Origin: Deinococcus seoulensis
GTDB taxonomy: Bacteria; Deinococcota; Deinococci; Deinococcales; Deinococcaceae
Reading direction: 5' to 3'
NCBI RefSeq assembly: GCF_014648115.1
Contig: NZ_BMQM01000014.1
Coordinates: forward strand, 1 to 64,000
DNA length: 64,000 bases
In this document: positions 50,764 through 59,058 of the stretch, piece after piece
How the letters are laid out: each line of letters starts with the position of its first letter
Numbering within the stretch: position 1 is the stretch's first letter
Notes under the pieces: generated by a model
What the model was told of the DNA's origin: nothing
Seen by the model: the letters and a program-made list of their open reading frames with translations, nothing else
The model's database searches: none
Position numbers and translations under genes: made by a program

Positions 50764-52043
50764 CCCAGCCAGACGCACCCCACAGCCCACCCTCCGGTCA
50801 ACCGGTCAATCCACCCTCCGGGCCTGCCCAGGCGCGGCCCGGCCCGCTGGACGGTCTGCGCGTCGTCGAGATGGGTTCGCTGCTGGCCGGACCGTTCGTC
50901 GGGCAACTGCTGGGCGATTTCGGCGCGGAGGTCGTGAAGGTCGAGCCGCCCGGCGTGGGCGACCCCATGCGCGCCTGGGGGCGGCACAAACCGCAGGGGC
51001 ATAGCCTGTGGTTCCCGGTGATCGCCCGCAACAAGAAAAGCGTGACCCTGAACCTGCGCCAGCAGGCCGGTCAGGCACTGGCCCGCGAACTGATCGCGGG
51101 GGCGGACGTGCTGGTCGAGAACTTCCGGCCCGGCACGCTGGAACGCTGGGGCCTGGGCCCGGACGACCTGCACGCCCTGAACCCCCGGTTGGTGATCGTG
51201 CGCGTCAGCGGGTACGGGCAGACCGGACCGTACCGGGGCCGCGCGGGCTTCGGCAGCATCGGCGAGGCTGTGGGTGGCCTGCGCGCCCTGTCGGGCGAGC
51301 CGGGGCAGCCGCCGGTGCGGGTGGGCATCAGCATCGGGGACATGCTGGCGGGCACGCTGGGCGCGCTGGGCGCCATGATGGCCCTGTTCGGCCGCCTGAC
51401 CAGCGGGCAGGGACAGGTCGTGGACATCAGTCTGTACGAGGCGGTCCTGACCTACATGGAAAGCATGATTCCCGAGTACGCCCTGACCGGCCAGACCCGC
51501 GAACGCAGCGGCAGCGTGCTGCCCGGCATCGCGCCCAGCAACATCTACCCCGCGCTGGACGGGAACGGCCAGCCCGGCGAGTGGGTGGTGATCGGCGCGA
51601 ACGGCGACAACGTGTTCCGCCGCCTGGCCGCCGCGATGGGTGAACCCGCCCTGGCCGACGACCCGGACTACGCCACGCACGAGGCGCGCGGCCGCAACAT
51701 GACTGCCATCGACGAACGCATCGCCGCGTGGACGGTCTCGCTGCCCGCCACCGAGGTCGTCGCGCGGCTGGAAGAGGCGGGCGTGCCCGCCAGCCGTATG
51801 TACTCGGCGCGCGACATGATGAACGACCCGCACTTCGCGGCGCGCGGGAACATCGTGACCCTGCCGCACCCGGTCCTGGGCGACTTTCCCATGCAGGGCG
51901 TCGTGCCGCGCCTGACCGCCACGCCCGGCAGCGTCCGCACGCTGGGCCCGGAACTCGGTCAGCACAACGCCGAGATCTACGGCGAACGCCTGGGCCGCAG
52001 CGCCGAGGCCCTCGCGCAGCTCGCCGCGGACGGCGTGATCTGA
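50760..52043 (+). CDS. CaiB/BaiF (class III) CoA-transferase
   Basis: This 427-residue enzyme transfers CoA to a carboxylic acid. Family features are LAGPFVGQLLGDFGAEV, the catalytic Asp in VGISIGDMLAG, and ISLYEAVLTYMESMI. Close relatives act on succinate, hydroxymethylglutarate, itaconate or carnitine. Coupling to a lyase of the HMG-CoA type suggests activation of a branched hydroxy acid. It starts inside the preceding stop (ATGA). Confidence 0.92.
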   Translation: MTQPDAPHSPPSGQPVNPPSGPAQARPGPLDGLRVVEMGSLLAGPFVGQLLGDFGAEVVKVEPPGVGDPMRAWGRHKPQGHSLWFPVIARNKKSVTLNLRQQAGQALARELIAGADVLVENFRPGTLERWGLGPDDLHALNPRLVIVRVSGYGQTGPYRGRAGFGSIGEAVGGLRALSGEPGQPPVRVGISIGDMLAGTLGALGAMMALFGRLTSGQGQVVDISLYEAVLTYMESMIPEYALTGQTRERSGSVLPGIAPSNIYPALDGNGQPGEWVVIGANGDNVFRRLAAAMGEPALADDPDYATHEARGRNMTAIDERIAAWTVSLPATEVVARLEEAGVPASRMYSARDMMNDPHFAARGNIVTLPHPVLGDFPMQGVVPRLTATPGSVRTLGPELGQHNAEIYGERLGRSAEALAQLAADGVI

Positions 52044-52050
52044 GGCGCGC

Positions 52051-53040
52051 ATGACCGGTTCCAGCGCGTTCCATCCCGGCCGCCCGGATGCCATGACCCC
52101 GGATCACGTCACGATCGTGGAGGTCGGCCCGCGCGACGGCCTCCAGAACGAGCCCACGCACCTGAGCCCAGCCGTGCGCGCCGAACTGGTCGCCCGGCTG
52201 GCGGCGGCGGGTGTACCGGAAATCGAGGCCGTGAGTTTCGTGCACCCGCAGCGCGTGCCGCAGATGGCGGGCGCGGAGGACGTGATCGCCGCCGCCTCTG
52301 CGCCCGGCGCTGCGACAGCGGGGGGGGCGACAGCGGGGGGGGCGACAGCGGGCGGGACGATCCTGATGGGTCTCGTCCTGAACGAACGTGGGTTCGAGCG
52401 GGCAGTCGCGTCGGGCCTGCGGCACGTCCGCTACGCCTTCCCGGTCAGCGAGGCGTTCGCGGCGCGCAACCAGAACCAGACGGTCGCGCAGGCCACCGCC
52501 CTGGCCGCCACGCTGACCGCCCGCGCCCGCGCCGAGGGTGTCGGGATCGGGATCGTGCTGGCCACCAGCTTCGGCTGCCCCTTCGACGGGCGCATCCCAC
52601 CTGCCGCCGTGCTGCGCGTGGCCGAGGCGGTCGCGCAGGCCGCCCCGGACGAACTGGTGTTCGCGGACTCCATCGGCGTGGGCAACCCGCGCGCCGTGCG
52701 GGACCTGCTGCGCGGCGCGCGCACCTTCGCTGCGCCCGGCACCCGCCTGGGCATGCACTTTCACAACACCCGCAACACCGGGTACGCGAACGCCGCAGCG
52801 GCCGTCGAGCACGGCGCGCAGTCCCTGGATAGCAGCGTGGGCGGCCTGGGCGGCTGCCCGTTCGCGCCGCGCGCCACCGGCAACGTCGCCACCGAGGACC
52901 TGGGCTACCTGCTGCGCGAGATGGGCGTGCACACTGGCCTGGACCTGGGCGCCCTGACCCGGACCGGCGCGTGGCTGGCCGCGCAGCTCGGGCATGACCT
53001 GCCGGGCATGCTGGCCCAGGCGGGGGATTTCCCGGCGTAA
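52051..53040 (+). CDS. Hydroxymethylglutaryl-CoA lyase-like enzyme
   Basis: This 329-residue DRE-TIM lyase cleaves a 3-hydroxyacyl-CoA, in the best-known case HMG-CoA to acetyl-CoA and acetoacetate. It has VEVGPRDGLQNEP, the metal ligands in MHFHNTRNTGYAN, and the catalytic-loop Cys in GGLGGCPFAPRATGN. A 15-bp repeat with two G8 runs adds a flexible ATAGG stretch near residues 87-101. A slip in either run would truncate the protein. The start at 52051 is the first ATG; the Met at residue 15 (52093) is another option. Confidence 0.9.
   Translation: MTGSSAFHPGRPDAMTPDHVTIVEVGPRDGLQNEPTHLSPAVRAELVARLAAAGVPEIEAVSFVHPQRVPQMAGAEDVIAAASAPGAATAGGATAGGATAGGTILMGLVLNERGFERAVASGLRHVRYAFPVSEAFAARNQNQTVAQATALAATLTARARAEGVGIGIVLATSFGCPFDGRIPPAAVLRVAEAVAQAAPDELVFADSIGVGNPRAVRDLLRGARTFAAPGTRLGMHFHNTRNTGYANAAAAVEHGAQSLDSSVGGLGGCPFAPRATGNVATEDLGYLLREMGVHTGLDLGALTRTGAWLAAQLGHDLPGMLAQAGDFPA
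52312..52352. repeat. 15-bp tandem repeat with two G8 tracts inside the lyase gene
   Basis: The unit GCGACAGCGGGGGGG occurs 2.7 times in tandem, producing G8 runs at 52320-52327 and 52335-52342. The repeat is in frame (encoding Ala-Thr-Ala-Gly-Gly). Runs of eight G are typical slippage sites. Confidence 0.85.
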
Positions 53041-53074
53041 AGGGTCGCCGGGCCGGCCGGGTGGGCTGGCCGGG

Positions 53075-53782
53075 TCAGCCGCCGGTTCCGAACACGCTGT
53101 CCTCGCTGTCGCGCGCGGTCTGGAGGATGTGGGCGCGCATCAGGGTGCGGGCGCGTTCGCCGTGGCCGTCACGCACGGCGTCGAGCACCTCGCGGTGCGC
53201 CTGGGTGGTCCGGGCGATGTACGTCTGGAACTGGGATTCCGGCAGGCGCATGTCCATCTCCAGGAAGAACGCGGAGCGGGCGCGTTCCACCGCGTCGATC
53301 AGCATCTCGTTGCGGGTGGCGGCGGCCAGCAGGCCGTGAAAGTCAGAGTCCAGGCGGCGGAAGGCGCCCGAGCCGGTCACGCCGCCCAGGCGGGCCTGCA
53401 CGTCCTCCAGGGCCAGCAGGTCGTGGTCGGTGCGGCGCGCGGCGGCCAGCGCGGCCACCTCGCCCTCGACGGCCGCGCGGAATTCCAGCACCTCGCTGAG
53501 CGCCTGCCAGCGGCCCTGCACGTGCGCGCGCAGTTCCGGGGACAGTTGCGGTGAGGGCTGCACCATGCAGGTGCCGCCGTTGCCGCGCCGTTTCACGAGG
53601 TACCCCTGGCGGGTCAGGACGTCCAGCGCCTCGCGCACCGTCACGCGCGACACGCCCAGGTCCGCCGCGAGTTGACGTTCCGAGGGCAGGGCGTCCCCGG
53701 CGGCCAGTTCCCCGACCGAGATGCCGCGCAGGATCTCGTTCACGACCAGCTGATGCACGGGCACAGGTTCAATACGTCGCAT
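53075..53782 (-). CDS. GntR/FadR-type (FCD) transcriptional regulator
   Basis: This 235-residue regulator has the winged-helix motif LPSERQLAADLGVSRVTVRE and an FCD domain with metal-binding-type His residues (SDFHGLLAAAT, QAHREVLDAV). It is convergent with the HMG-CoA-lyase-like gene, 34 bases away. Its promoter faces the next operon (54-60 kb), so its target is either its neighbour or itself. The start at 53782 is the likeliest Met; the frame reaches 53875. Confidence 0.9.
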   Translation of the reverse strand: MRRIEPVPVHQLVVNEILRGISVGELAAGDALPSERQLAADLGVSRVTVREALDVLTRQGYLVKRRGNGGTCMVQPSPQLSPELRAHVQGRWQALSEVLEFRAAVEGEVAALAAARRTDHDLLALEDVQARLGGVTGSGAFRRLDSDFHGLLAAATRNEMLIDAVERARSAFFLEMDMRLPESQFQTYIARTTQAHREVLDAVRDGHGERARTLMRAHILQTARDSEDSVFGTGG

Positions 53783-53791
53783 CCGCCCGCA

Positions 53792-53867
53792 TGGTAGACC
53801 ACCGGGCTGGCGGTACCACGGTCGCCTCCCAGACAGCCGGGCCAGACAGCAGGGCCAGTCAGCCGTG
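53792..53867. promoter_or_regulatory. GntR promoter: TGGTAGACCA site and three 13-bp repeats
   Basis: TGGT-AG-ACCA (53792-53801) lies just upstream of the GntR start and has FadR-like half-sites. Further on are three tandem 13-bp copies of CCAGACAGCCGGG (53829-53841, 53842-53854, 53855-53867, the last degenerate). The array could be multiple binding sites. Confidence 0.45.
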
Positions 53868-53958
53868 GCAGACACCTCCGGCTCCGGTGAGGACGGGGTC
53901 CGCCGGGAGGCTGTGACCGGGCTGCTGTGACCGGGACGCTGCGGCCGGGCGTGCCAGA

Positions 53959-54723
53959 ATGCCCTCTGTGACGGACGCTGGAACGGACGGGGCTGCGCTG
54001 GAACGCGGCCGGAAACTGATGGGTCTGTACCGGGGCGGCGTGGGCGGCGAGCGCGCCAACGCGGGCCGCCTGCTGGCCGCGCACCTGCGCACGCACGACC
54101 TGACGCTGTTCGACCTGCACCCGGCGCTGCCGGTCACGCAGGACCTGTCGGCGCTCGATTCGTTCCGGGAGTCCGCGGCGCTGCTCTCCCGGCTGGGAAC
54201 GGACGGGCAGGACGACGCCCTGACCGCCCTGGTGGACGCCGAGGACCTGACAGAACCGGAACTGCGCCGCCTGCTGGGCGCCGTGGACCTGCACAGGCTC
54301 GCTGCGGCGCGCGTGGATGGCTGGGCGTCGCTGGACGGCGTGGACCCGCAGGCACTGGCGCAGGCGGCGGGCCACATCACGGAAGCGGACGTGCTGGCGG
54401 GCAGCGGCTCACTGGCGCGGCGGCTGCGCTTCGCGGCGGCCCGGCAACTGTACCGGCAGACGCACCCGCTGCGGCTGATCCGCACGGGCAGCGCGGTGCA
54501 GTCGGCGTTCGTGCGGGCGCTGCTGGACACCCTGAGCGGCCACCCCAGCGCGGAACGCCGGGACGATCAGGGCGCGCTGCTGGGCGTCGAGGCGCACCTG
54601 AGCGCCCCGCAACTGGCCCGCGCGCGGGCGCTGATCGCCACGTTCGCGGCCGAGGCCGACCGCCGCGCCGCGCAGGCCGCCCGCGACTTCGGCGAGGAAC
54701 TGGCCCGCCGCGACGCCCCCTGA
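53959..54723 (+). CDS. Uncharacterised 254-residue helical protein upstream of the Ter-type operon
   Basis: I do not recognise the family. The N-terminal segment (RGGVGGERANAGRLLAAHLRTHDLTL) vaguely resembles DUF2786-type helical repeats. The rest is strongly helical, with no membrane segment or signal peptide. It lies 124 bases before the ATP-grasp gene, in the same direction, and may be co-transcribed. The start is the first ATG. Confidence 0.7.
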   Translation: MPSVTDAGTDGAALERGRKLMGLYRGGVGGERANAGRLLAAHLRTHDLTLFDLHPALPVTQDLSALDSFRESAALLSRLGTDGQDDALTALVDAEDLTEPELRRLLGAVDLHRLAAARVDGWASLDGVDPQALAQAAGHITEADVLAGSGSLARRLRFAAARQLYRQTHPLRLIRTGSAVQSAFVRALLDTLSGHPSAERRDDQGALLGVEAHLSAPQLARARALIATFAAEADRRAAQAARDFGEELARRDAP

Positions 54724-54847
54724 GCGGGAGCCACAGAGAGATGCAGAGGCAGATGCCAGGAATGCAGTGGTGCGGCGCGCGACTTTCAGGCAGAGTATGT
54801 GTTCCGCCTCTGCTGCCCCGCAGCCGGGCGGCGCGCAGGAGTTCATC

Positions 54848-55948
54848 ATGACGAGTGACCGCACCACCACCCCGACCGCCCGGCCCCGCCGGGTGCTGTT
54901 CAACAAGAATTTCAGCGTGACGGCCGCGCAGATCACGGCCCTCGAAGGCAGCGGCTTCGAGGTCTGGGCCAGCCACACGGACGCCGGGCACGGCACGCTG
55001 GCCGCCGCGCCGCACACCTTCCTGGAACCGCGCGGCCTGATCGGCGACGAGTACGCCGACTGGCTGCGCCGCGCCTGCCAGGAGCGCGGTATCGACGCCC
55101 TGATTCCCGGCAAGGAACGCGAGTTGCTGGCCCGGCACGCCCCGGCCTTCGCGCAGTCGGGCACGGCGGTGCTGGCCCCGGCGTCCGAGGACACGCAGCG
55201 CCTGCTGGAACGCAAGGACGAGTTCCTGCGCGGCTGGGACGCGTCGGTGCTGCCGATTCCGCGCTGGACGACCTTCGATTCGCTCAGCAGTTTCGACGCC
55301 GCCTGGGACGCCCTGAGCGAGAGCGGCGTGCGCCTGTGCGTGAAACCCGCGCGTGGCATCTACGCCAGCGGCTTCCGGGTGCTGACGCCCGAACCGGACC
55401 TGGGGTCGTTCCTGAAGGGCGAACTGTACCAGATGAGCCACGCGGCCGCCCGCGAGATGTTCGCCGCGCCGGGCCTGCCCACCATGCTGCTGATGCACAC
55501 CCTGGAGGGCGCCGAGCGCAGCGTGGACTGCGTGGCGTGGCAGGGCCGCCTGATCCGCGCCGTGGTGCGCCGCAAGGGCCCGGACGGTCAGCGGATCGAG
55601 GACCGCCCGGACCTCGTGCGGGCCGCCGAGCAGATCGCGCAGGCGTACGGCCTGAGCGGCATCTTCAACTTCCAGACCAAGGACCAGTCCCGGCCCGGCG
55701 ATCCGGCGCGCGTGGCGAACATGCTGGAAATCAACGCCCGCGCGTCCGGCGGCCTGCGCTACAGCATGGCGGCCGGCGTGAACTTCCCGCTGCTGCTGCT
55801 GCGCGCCTGGGAGGGTACGCTCGACTGGGACGCCCTGCCGCCCGTGCAGACCGGCCTGAACGTCGCCGAGGATAAGGTCGTACGCGTCGTACAGCCGGAA
55901 GTGTCGCCGGAAGTGTCTCAGGAAGAAGTGGCGCAGGCACCGGCGTGA
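54848..55948 (+). CDS. ATP-grasp enzyme of the Ter-associated biosynthetic module
   Basis: This 366-residue ATP-grasp ligase would couple a carboxylate to an amine or similar nucleophile using ATP. Typical features: N-terminal Rossmann-like part (RVLFNKNFSVTAAQI), the ATP-binding Lys in RLCVKPARGIYASGF, and Glu/Asn metal ligands in MLEINARASGGLRY. In other bacteria this enzyme is encoded with PRTase-TRSP, HAD, StiP and CitE-like genes near tellurite-resistance (ter) loci, and a role in making a nucleoside-like metabolite was proposed on genomic grounds. The start at 54848 follows AGGAG. Confidence 0.88.
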   Translation: MTSDRTTTPTARPRRVLFNKNFSVTAAQITALEGSGFEVWASHTDAGHGTLAAAPHTFLEPRGLIGDEYADWLRRACQERGIDALIPGKERELLARHAPAFAQSGTAVLAPASEDTQRLLERKDEFLRGWDASVLPIPRWTTFDSLSSFDAAWDALSESGVRLCVKPARGIYASGFRVLTPEPDLGSFLKGELYQMSHAAAREMFAAPGLPTMLLMHTLEGAERSVDCVAWQGRLIRAVVRRKGPDGQRIEDRPDLVRAAEQIAQAYGLSGIFNFQTKDQSRPGDPARVANMLEINARASGGLRYSMAAGVNFPLLLLRAWEGTLDWDALPPVQTGLNVAEDKVVRVVQPEVSPEVSQEEVAQAPA

Positions 55949-57105
55949 CCGCCAATCCATCCGCCGCGACCGACGGGACGACCCGGACGTCCGTGACGCT
56001 GCCCAGCGGGCGGCTGGAGCTGCACCTGGAGCGCTCGGCCCTGCCGCTGGACGACCTGCTGGAGTTCGCGGTGCGCCGCAACCCGAAACGCGGCTTTCTG
56101 TTCGTGAGCCGCGTGCTGGGCAAGCACATTCCCATCCGGCCGCAGGTGGCGGCGGGCACGCACGCGGCGCTCGCGGCGGCCCTGCCGCCCCTGACAGAGC
56201 CGCACTTCATCGGACTGGCGGAAACGGCGACCGCGCTGGGCGAGGGCGTGTTCCGCGCGTGGCAGGCGCAGCAGCCCGTGCACTCGGGCGGCCCGGTGGG
56301 TACCTTCCAGCACACCACCCGTTACCTGAGCGGGCACCCGCTGCTGCTGCGCTTCGACGAACCGCACTCTCACGCGCCCGCGCACCTGGTCTACGATCCG
56401 GGCGTGCAGGCCCGCGCCGCGCGGGAACTGGTGCTGATCGACGATGAACTCTCGACCGGCACGACCCTGGAGAACCTGGCGCGCGAGTGGCTGGCGCTGC
56501 ACCCGCACGTGACGCGGGTGGTGCTGGTCAGCCTGACCGACTGGTGCGTGCGCCGGGGGGCCGTGCAGGCCGCGCTGGGCGTTCCGGTGGACTTCGTGAG
56601 CCTGTCGAGCGGCACCTTCGAATTCACGCCGGACCCCGCCTGGACGCCCGCCGCGCTGCCCGCCGTGACCGGTGACGGCGGCGACCGCAGCCACCTGCTA
56701 CCCACCCGCAGCGCCCGCTACGGCCACCCGGACGCTCTGCACCTGCCGGCCGACCCGGCGGACCTGCTGGCCCTGGCCGACCTGACCGGCCCGGGCGGCC
56801 CCGTGCTGGTCCTGGGAACGGGCGAGTACCAGTTCCCGGCGTTCGCCCTGGCCCGCGCGCTGGAGCAGGCGGGCCTGGACGTGCGCTGGAGCGCCACGAC
56901 CCGCAGTCCGGTCCTGCCGGGCCTCGCCATCCGCCACGCGCTGACCTTCACGGACAACGTCGGGGACGGCATTCCCAACTACCTGTACAACGTGGCCCCG
57001 CAGGAGTACGCCCGCATTCTCGTGACCTTCGAGGGCGACTGCCAGCCCGACCCGGCCCTGCTGAGCGCCCTGGGACCGCACGCCCGCGCCGTGAGGCTCA
57101 CGTGA
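55945..57105 (+). CDS. Phosphoribosyltransferase-TRSP domain protein
   Basis: This 386-residue protein has a PRTase domain with the PRPP-binding loop LVLIDDELSTGTTLENLA near residues 157-174, and a C-terminal TRSP domain (FTDNVGDGIPNYLYNV). The combination is specific to the Ter-linked biosynthetic module, where it is predicted to attach or remove a phosphoribosyl group. The GTG start overlaps the ATP-grasp stop (GTGA). Confidence 0.88.
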   Translation: MTANPSAATDGTTRTSVTLPSGRLELHLERSALPLDDLLEFAVRRNPKRGFLFVSRVLGKHIPIRPQVAAGTHAALAAALPPLTEPHFIGLAETATALGEGVFRAWQAQQPVHSGGPVGTFQHTTRYLSGHPLLLRFDEPHSHAPAHLVYDPGVQARAARELVLIDDELSTGTTLENLAREWLALHPHVTRVVLVSLTDWCVRRGAVQAALGVPVDFVSLSSGTFEFTPDPAWTPAALPAVTGDGGDRSHLLPTRSARYGHPDALHLPADPADLLALADLTGPGGPVLVLGTGEYQFPAFALARALEQAGLDVRWSATTRSPVLPGLAIRHALTFTDNVGDGIPNYLYNVAPQEYARILVTFEGDCQPDPALLSALGPHARAVRLT

Positions 57106-57881
57106 CCGCCGCCCCCTGGCAGAGCGGCGGGACCGTCGCGTTCGCGGACCTGGACGACACGCTGTTCCAGACGCTCCGCAAACTGCCCGGCACGGACCCC
57201 GCCACGCTGACGCCCATGACCGTGAACACCCTCGGGCAGCCGCACTCTCACGCGACGCCCGCCCAGACGGCGCTGCTGGAGTTGCTGGAGGGCGGGCACG
57301 TCACCCTGATCCCGGTCACGGGGCGCGACGCGCAGGCCATGCGGCGCGTCACGCTGCCGTTCCGGTCGTGGCAGGTCATGGATCACGGCCTGACCATCCT
57401 GACCCCGGACGGGCAACCGGACGCCGAGTGGGCCGCGCAGGTCACGGCGCACCTGCATCCCCTTCAGGACGCCCTGCACGCCGGCACTGACGCTATTACC
57501 GCGCCCGCCGCGCGGCTGGGCGCCCGCCTGACCCGCCACGCCGCGCACGGCCTGCCGTTCATGACGGTCCTGAAACACCCGGACGCCGACCCGCAGGTCC
57601 TGGCCGACCTTCAGGACCGCTGGGACGCCGCGCACGGCCCGGACTCGCCGCTGCGGGTCATCGCCAACGCGAACAACGTCAGCCTGCTGCCCCGCCACCT
57701 GGGCAAGGCGGCCGCCGTGCGCTACCTGCTGGACACGCACCTGCGCGGCGCGGCCCTCACGCTGGGACTGGGCGACTCGGTCAGCGACCTGGACTTCATG
57801 AACGAGTGCGATTTCGCCGTGACCCCCCGGCGCGGCCAGCTGATGCGCACCCTGCGCGGCCTCACCCTGCCGCAACGCTGA
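57102..57881 (+). CDS. HAD-family hydrolase
   Basis: This 259-residue phosphatase-like protein has motif I AFADLDDTLFQ, with the nucleophilic Asp, motif II Thr in VTGRDAQAM, and motif IV GDSVSDLDFMNE. The cap arrangement resembles Cof-type sugar-phosphate phosphatases. It is part of the Ter-type module and probably removes a phosphate from an intermediate. The start overlaps the preceding stop (GTGA). Confidence 0.9.
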   Translation: MTAAPWQSGGTVAFADLDDTLFQTLRKLPGTDPATLTPMTVNTLGQPHSHATPAQTALLELLEGGHVTLIPVTGRDAQAMRRVTLPFRSWQVMDHGLTILTPDGQPDAEWAAQVTAHLHPLQDALHAGTDAITAPAARLGARLTRHAAHGLPFMTVLKHPDADPQVLADLQDRWDAAHGPDSPLRVIANANNVSLLPRHLGKAAAVRYLLDTHLRGAALTLGLGDSVSDLDFMNECDFAVTPRRGQLMRTLRGLTLPQR

Positions 57882-58020
57882 GCACCCGGCCGGAACGACC
57901 GGGCCGGTCAGACGCAGACCCGCCGCTGACCGCCGCGCCGTACACTTGCGGCACACGCGCGCCCCCCTGCTTCCCGCCGCCTCCTGCCTCACCTTCTGCC
58001 CCCCCTTCAAGGATGCCTGC

Positions 58021-59058
58021 ATGACCGTCTCTGCCCCGCTGTTCCACACCCTGCCCCCCGAGGACGTGCGCGTGCACCTGAACGCCGCCGCGCCCCGGCT
58101 GGTCAGCATCGACGAGAAGGAAGCCCTGATCCGCAGCGGCGTGTCCTACGGGGAACTCCTGACCCCCGAACGCGCACCCAGCGCCGCGCAGACCGCCGCG
58201 TACCACGGCGCACTGCGCCGCAACGGCCCGCGCGTGGGCCAGCTGCTGGCCGCGCTGACTGCCGGGACGCTGCGCGAGTACCCGCAACCCGTGCTGGTCT
58301 CACTGGCCCGCGCCGGAACGCCCGTCGGGTGCGCCATGCGCCGCCTCGCGCGCCGCTGGGGCCGGGACCTGCCGCACCACACCCTCAGCATCATCCGGGG
58401 CGAGGGCATCGACCGGGCCGCGCTGGCCGAGGTGCAGGCCGCGCACCCGAACGCGCAACTGATCTTCGTGGACGGCTGGACCGGAAAGGGCAGCATCCAC
58501 GACACCCTCAGCGCCAGCCTGCCTGCCAGCGTGCCCGCCCGCCTCGCCGTGCTGAGCGACCCGGCCGGCGTGGCCCTGCACGCCGCCACGCACGACGACC
58601 TGCTGCTCCCGCACGCCGCGCTGAACGCCACCGTCTGCGGCCTGCTGAGCCGCACCTTCGTCACCGGACCCGGCCAGCGGCACGCCGCGCGCCGCGAGGA
58701 CGACCTGACCGCACACGACCTGACCGGGCACTACCTGCAGGCCCTGCACGACCTGAGCCTCCCGTTCGGGCCGGACACGCCCCTGGTCAGCGGCCCGCGC
58801 CCGGCCGACCCGCAGGGCGCCGCGCTGGCCGCCGCCGCGCGCCTGGGCGTGCACGACCCGCACCGCGTGAAACCCGGCGTGGGCGAGGCCACCCGCGTGT
58901 TCCTGCGCCGCCGCCCCGCGCACCTGCTCGTCCGGGACGCTGATCACCCCGACACGCAGCACCTGCGCGAACTGGCCCTCGCGTCCGGCGTGCCCGTCAC
59001 CACCCACCCCGACCTGCCGTACCTGGCGGTCGCCACCATCGCCGGAGGTGCTCCATGA
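58021..59058 (+). CDS. StiP-family protein (predicted cysteine protease, Ter module)
   Basis: This 345-residue protein matches the StiP family of the Ter-linked module, annotated as predicted cysteine protease with an RNA-binding (PELOTA-like) C-terminal part. Visible stretches: VSYGELLTPERAPS, VSLARAGTPVGCAMRRLARR with the candidate Cys, and FVDGWTGKGSI, which looks like a PRTase-type phosphate loop. The enzymatic activity is unproven. The ATG at 58021 follows AAGGAT; an upstream frame to 57946 is not supported. Confidence 0.85.
   Translation: MTVSAPLFHTLPPEDVRVHLNAAAPRLVSIDEKEALIRSGVSYGELLTPERAPSAAQTAAYHGALRRNGPRVGQLLAALTAGTLREYPQPVLVSLARAGTPVGCAMRRLARRWGRDLPHHTLSIIRGEGIDRAALAEVQAAHPNAQLIFVDGWTGKGSIHDTLSASLPASVPARLAVLSDPAGVALHAATHDDLLLPHAALNATVCGLLSRTFVTGPGQRHAARREDDLTAHDLTGHYLQALHDLSLPFGPDTPLVSGPRPADPQGAALAAAARLGVHDPHRVKPGVGEATRVFLRRRPAHLLVRDADHPDTQHLRELALASGVPVTTHPDLPYLAVATIAGGAP

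Noticed and set aside
52312..52352. Interpretation of the short repeats as a CRISPR array
   Set aside because: The units are 15 bp, directly tandem and coding, with no spacers. No cas genes are in the window.
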